Source of the DNA: Mycolicibacter terrae | GTDB lineage: Bacteria; Actinomycetota; Actinomycetes; Mycobacteriales; Mycobacteriaceae | Assembly: GCF_010727125.1 (NCBI RefSeq) | Contig: NZ_AP022564.1 | Span: 558,001 to 622,000 of the forward strand | DNA length: 64,000 bases | Direction of reading: 5' to 3' | Shown here: one piece after another, positions 60,765 through 64,000 of the stretch | How positions within the stretch are numbered: position 1 is the stretch's first letter | Layout: every line of letters starts with the position of its first letter | Translations under genes and position numbers: made by a program | The notes under the pieces: generated by a model | Database searches by the model: none | The model's input: only the letters and a program-made list of their open reading frames with translations | What the model was told of the DNA's origin: nothing

Positions 60765-62066
60765 ATGGCTCTCGAGGCGACTGCAGATCCACCGTTGGGA
60801 CGGGAAGTCGACGATCGGGACCAGCGGGGCTCCGCCGCGGGCCAGCACCGGCCCGTCGGTCAGCGGCGGGAGCAGCCGGCCTACCTGCGGCCACTGATCG
60901 GGCTGGTGACCGTGGTAACGATCGCAGCTCTGGTCGGGCTGCCGATCGCGCTGTTCCGGGGCAGCTTCACCCGCACGGTCGCGGTCACGGTGGTGTCGCA
61001 GCGGGCGGGTCTGGTGATGTATCCCGACGCCAAGGTCAAGCTGCGCGGTGTTCAGGTGGGCAAGGTCGGGGCCATCGATCCTCGGCCGGACGGCACCGCG
61101 GTGCTGCGGCTGGACTTGCAACCCGACCAACTGCGGTTGATTCCGGCGAACGTCACCGCCCGGATCGCCTCCACGACGGTGTTCGGGGCCAAGTCCGTCG
61201 AGTTGGTGGCGCCGCCGGATCCGGAGGCGACCCGGCTGCATGCCGGTCAGGTGCTGGCGGGCGAACATGTCACCGTCGAGATCAACACGGTGTTCCAGCA
61301 GTTGGTCCGGGTGCTGGACAAGATCGATCCGATGAAGCTCAACGAGACCCTCGGCGCCATCTCGACGGCCTTCAACGGTCGCGGGCACAAGATCGGGCAG
61401 GCGCTCACCGACTTCGACAAGTTGCTGGCCGAACTCGAGCCCAGTCTGGACACCCTCGAGCACGAGGCCGCCACGATGGCGCCGGTGTTCCGGTCCTACG
61501 CCGATGCGGCCCCGGACCTGACCGCCACCATCGCCAACACCACCACCATGAGCGAGAGCATCGTGCAAGAGCGCGAGAGCCTGGACACCTTCCTGCTCAG
61601 TGCCATCGGCCTTGCTGACACCGGCAACGAGGTGCTGGGCGAGAACCGGCAGAGCCTGGTCGATCTGACCCGGACGCTGGAGCCGACTGCCCAATTGCTG
61701 GACAAATACCACGAGCAACTCGGCTGCGCGATCGGCGGCCTGGTGCCGTTCGCGAAGTCACCGCCCATGCCAGTCCCCGGCATCGTCATCACCGCCAGCT
61801 TCACCCTGGGCAAGGAACGCTACCGCTATCCCGACCACCTGCCTAAGGTGGCGGCCACCGGCGAGCGCTCCTATTGCGCAGATCTCGGGCTGCCCGACGT
61901 GCCGCCGGAGTTCAGGCCGCCGGTGTTGGTCGCCGACACCGGGGCCAACCCGTACGAATACGGCAACCAGGGCATTCTGCTCAACTCCGACGGCCTCAAG
62001 CAGGCGCTGTTCGGGCCGATCGGCGGTCCGCCGCGCAACAGCGCCCAAGTGGGGATGCCGGGATGA
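60765..62066 (+). CDS. mceA: Mce-family protein, MceA position
   Basis: A 433-residue Mce protein: a cytoplasmic N-terminus of about 42 residues, one membrane helix (about 43-64, LIGLVTVVTIAALVGLPIAL), then the MlaD/Mce domain (VVSQRAGLVMYPDAKVKLRG, QVGKVGAI) and a helical region ending in a Pro-rich tail. Mce proteins form hexameric envelope tunnels that import sterols or lipids, with YrbE permeases and an MceG ATPase. No yrbE genes precede it, although mce operons normally start with two of them. The ribosome site is weak (GGAG three bases before ATG). Confidence 0.92.
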   Translation: MALEATADPPLGREVDDRDQRGSAAGQHRPVGQRREQPAYLRPLIGLVTVVTIAALVGLPIALFRGSFTRTVAVTVVSQRAGLVMYPDAKVKLRGVQVGKVGAIDPRPDGTAVLRLDLQPDQLRLIPANVTARIASTTVFGAKSVELVAPPDPEATRLHAGQVLAGEHVTVEINTVFQQLVRVLDKIDPMKLNETLGAISTAFNGRGHKIGQALTDFDKLLAELEPSLDTLEHEAATMAPVFRSYADAAPDLTATIANTTTMSESIVQERESLDTFLLSAIGLADTGNEVLGENRQSLVDLTRTLEPTAQLLDKYHEQLGCAIGGLVPFAKSPPMPVPGIVITASFTLGKERYRYPDHLPKVAATGERSYCADLGLPDVPPEFRPPVLVADTGANPYEYGNQGILLNSDGLKQALFGPIGGPPRNSAQVGMPG

Positions 62067-63091
62067 CCCGCTCATGGCAGACCCCGGCCAAGTTCGGCGT
62101 TTTCGCCGCGGTGATGCTGCTGGCCACCGTATTCCTGTTCGCGATCTTCGGGGAGGTGCGGACCGGGCCGACGGTCGGCTACAGCGCGGTGTTCAACGAC
62201 GCCTCCCGGCTGAAATCCGGGGACAGCGTTCGAGTCGCGGGGGTGCGGGTCGGAACCGTCGGCGGCGTGGCCCTGCGGCAGGACGGGACGGTGCTGGTGA
62301 AGTTCAACGCCGACCGGGCCATCCCACTCACCACCGGCACCCAGGCCACGGTGCGTTACCTGAACCTGGTCGGCGACCGCTATCTGGAGCTGGTGGACGC
62401 GCCGGGATCGACCAGGCTGTTACCGGCGGGTGCCCAGATACCGGTCGAGCGGACCGCTCCAGCATTAGATCTGGACTTGTTGCTCAACGGCCTCAAACCG
62501 GTGATCCGCGGACTGAACCCCCAGGACGTCAATGCGCTGACCGCATCGCTCATCCAGATCATGCAGGGCCAGGGCGGCACCATCGACTCGCTGATGTCGC
62601 AGACGTCGTCGTTCTCGAACTCGCTGGCAGACAACAGCCAGGTGATCGAATCACTGATCGACGAGTTGCGCACGGTGCTGGCCACCCTGACCAGCGGCGA
62701 CAAACGGTTGTCCGGGGCGATCGACCGGCTGAACAAGCTGGTCAGCGGGTTGGCGGCCGACCGCGACCCGATCGGGACCGCCGTGACCGCCCTGGATCGC
62801 GGCACCGCGTCACTGGCGGATCTGCTCGGCAGCGCGCGCGATCCACTGACCGACACCATCCATCAGGTCAATCGGCTGACGAAGGCCGTCAACGCAGACC
62901 AGGCCGGCTTGGACATGTCGCTGCAGAAAGCGCCGGAGAACTATCGCAAGGCCATCCGGCTGGGGTCCTACGGCGGCTTCATCCAGTACTACCTGTGCGC
63001 CGTGCAGATCCGCGTCAGCGACACCCAGGGCCGTACGGCGGTGTTCCCCTGGATCAAATCGGAGGAGGGCCGATGCAGCGACAACGAATGA
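62063..63091 (+). CDS. mceB: Mce-family protein, MceB position
   Basis: A 342-residue Mce protein: a short basic N-terminus, one helix (FGVFAAVMLLATVFLFAIFG, about residues 11-30), the MCE domain with YSAVFNDASRLKSGDSVRVA and GVRVGTVGGV, a long coiled/helical region and a C-terminus containing one Cys pair (YYLCAVQIRV, RCSDNE). Length and layout match MceB proteins. It overlaps MceA by four bases (ATGA). Confidence 0.93.
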   Translation: MTRSWQTPAKFGVFAAVMLLATVFLFAIFGEVRTGPTVGYSAVFNDASRLKSGDSVRVAGVRVGTVGGVALRQDGTVLVKFNADRAIPLTTGTQATVRYLNLVGDRYLELVDAPGSTRLLPAGAQIPVERTAPALDLDLLLNGLKPVIRGLNPQDVNALTASLIQIMQGQGGTIDSLMSQTSSFSNSLADNSQVIESLIDELRTVLATLTSGDKRLSGAIDRLNKLVSGLAADRDPIGTAVTALDRGTASLADLLGSARDPLTDTIHQVNRLTKAVNADQAGLDMSLQKAPENYRKAIRLGSYGGFIQYYLCAVQIRVSDTQGRTAVFPWIKSEEGRCSDNE

Positions 63092-63137
63092 CCGTCGTAC
63101 CGCTCGGTACTCGGCCGGGAAGACGCGGTAGGCACTG

Positions 63138-64000
63138 ATGCTCAAATATCGCGGAACCCACTTGTTCCGGATGGGCTTCATCGGCGCCATCCTCACCGCT
63201 TTCGTCGTCGCGATCGGGCTGCAGCCCGAACAGTTGATCCAGTGGGCCACTTCGGTGCGCTACCAGGCACGCTTCGCCGAGGCCGGCGGGCTGACCACCG
63301 GCGCCGATGTCACGCTGTCGGGGATCAAAGTCGGCTCGGTCACCGACGTCGCCCTGGACAACGGAGACGCCCTGGTGACGTTCACGATGGCCGGAAAGCA
63401 CCCGCTGGGGTCACAGAGCACCGCGCACATCCGCACCGGTTCGCTGCTCGGCGAGCGCGTGCTGACCGTGGAGCCGGCGGGCAGCGGCAAGATGCGGCCC
63501 CTGGACGTCATCCCCATCACCCGCACGTCGTCGCCGTATTCGCTGACCGACGTGGTGGGGGAGCTGACCTCCAACACCGCCGGTACCGACACCGAATCCC
63601 TCAACCAGTCGCTGGACACCCTCTCGGAGACCATCGACCAGATCTCTCCGCAGCTGGGTCCCACGTTCGAGAGCCTCAGCCGGATGTCACGGTCGCTGAA
63701 CAACCGCAACGAGAGCCTTGCCGAGCTGCTCAAGTCGGCGGGCGACATGAGCGGTGTGCTCTCCGAGCGTAGCCAGCAGATCAACTCGTTGATCCTCGAC
63801 GCCGACAGTCTCGTCGAGGTGCTCAACTCCCGCCGCGAAGCGATCGTGGGCCTGCTCGTCAGCACGTCGGCGGTGTCCCGGCAGCTGAACGAACTCGTCG
63901 CGCAGAACAACGAACAGCTCAAACCGACGCTGGACGAGATCAACTCGCTGAACAAGATTCTGATCAAAAATCGCGATAATCTCGCGAAAGCGCTTCCCGG
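63138..64000 (+). CDS. mceC: Mce-family protein, MceC position (3' truncated by window)
   Basis: The frame opens at ATG 63138, 46 nt after mceB, and runs off the right edge with 287 codons visible. N-terminal helix MGFIGAILTAFVVAIGL, MCE domain (RFAEAGGLTTGADVTLSGIK, KVGSVTDVAL), then the long helical region rich in Ser, Leu and Asn (LNNRNESLAELLKSAGDMSG). The third position after MceA and MceB and the sequence layout fit MceC. The remaining mceD-F would lie beyond the window. Confidence 0.92.
   Translation, partial: MLKYRGTHLFRMGFIGAILTAFVVAIGLQPEQLIQWATSVRYQARFAEAGGLTTGADVTLSGIKVGSVTDVALDNGDALVTFTMAGKHPLGSQSTAHIRTGSLLGERVLTVEPAGSGKMRPLDVIPITRTSSPYSLTDVVGELTSNTAGTDTESLNQSLDTLSETIDQISPQLGPTFESLSRMSRSLNNRNESLAELLKSAGDMSGVLSERSQQINSLILDADSLVEVLNSRREAIVGLLVSTSAVSRQLNELVAQNNEQLKPTLDEINSLNKILIKNRDNLAKALP

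Noticed and set aside
1..64000. Mobile elements, integrases, tRNA genes, CRISPR arrays
   Set aside because: No transposase or integrase protein, no repeat-spacer pattern and no cloverleaf-like tRNA sequence was found by eye, so island mobility is not supported directly.

Overview
The window is high-GC actinobacterial chromosome, almost certainly from a Mycobacterium/Mycolicibacterium relative. The first 3.8 kb (an LCP-family cell-wall protein, a tRNA-dihydrouridine synthase, a DesA1-type acyl-ACP desaturase and a TetR regulator, all leftward) matches the order I know from M. tuberculosis Rv0822c-Rv0825c. The far end carries an mceA-mceB-mceC series, which is typical of mycolic-acid actinobacteria. 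I see no tRNA, rRNA, CRISPR array, integrase or insertion sequence.

From about 4.1 kb to the right edge the window is one dense catabolic block of more than 50 genes. Layout: 4.2-11.5 kb, a rightward operon (SDR, Rieske oxygenase, Baeyer-Villiger-type monooxygenase, TauD-type dioxygenase, SDR, aldehyde dehydrogenase). 11.5-12.5 kb, a leftward KshB-like reductase. 12.6-17.7 kb, a rightward acyl-CoA ligase / two acyl-CoA dehydrogenases / enoyl-CoA hydratase / MeaB operon. 17.7-21.2 kb, a leftward NAD-binding protein, an aldehyde dehydrogenase and a TetR regulator. 21.4-22.6 kb, a lone acyl-CoA dehydrogenase. 22.6-28.3 kb, a leftward seven-gene operon (CMD protein, second Rieske oxygenase, small protein, amidohydrolase, SnoaL-like protein, two acyl-CoA dehydrogenases). 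28.6-31.8 kb, a rightward amidohydrolase, P450, ferredoxin and small YciI-like protein. 31.8-38.2 kb, a leftward NuoF-like flavoprotein, ferredoxin, DUF35-thiolase fusion, hydrolase, HIBADH-like dehydrogenase, P450 and ferredoxin. 38.7-42.2 kb, a leftward amidohydrolase pair, Rieske ferredoxin and hydrolase. 42.5-52.5 kb, a rightward nine-gene beta-oxidation-like operon with LLM monooxygenase and sulfotransferase. 52.5-57.5 kb, leftward kinase-like protein, SDRs, P450 and ferredoxin. 57.7-64 kb, rightward aldehyde dehydrogenase, CoA transferase, a decayed thiolase and mce genes.

Taken together the genes suggest uptake of a hydrophobic substrate (Mce), ring or methyl oxygenation (two Rieske oxygenases sharing one reductase, three P450s with matching 3Fe-4S ferredoxins, a BVMO, a TauD enzyme, an LLM enzyme), CoA activation and side-chain beta-oxidation through paired heteromeric acyl-CoA dehydrogenases, and release through thiolases or retro-aldol cleavage. 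The substrate cannot be read from sequence; a polycyclic isoprenoid or similar hydrophobic compound with a carboxylated side chain is my inference.

The most striking unifying signal is a 15-bp palindrome, GAGAATNNNATTCTC. It occurs perfectly five times and in near-perfect form at least four more times, always between genes at operon heads from 12.5 to 57.7 kb. One perfect copy lies beside the TetR gene at 20528-21181. This suggests that one regulator controls most of the block.
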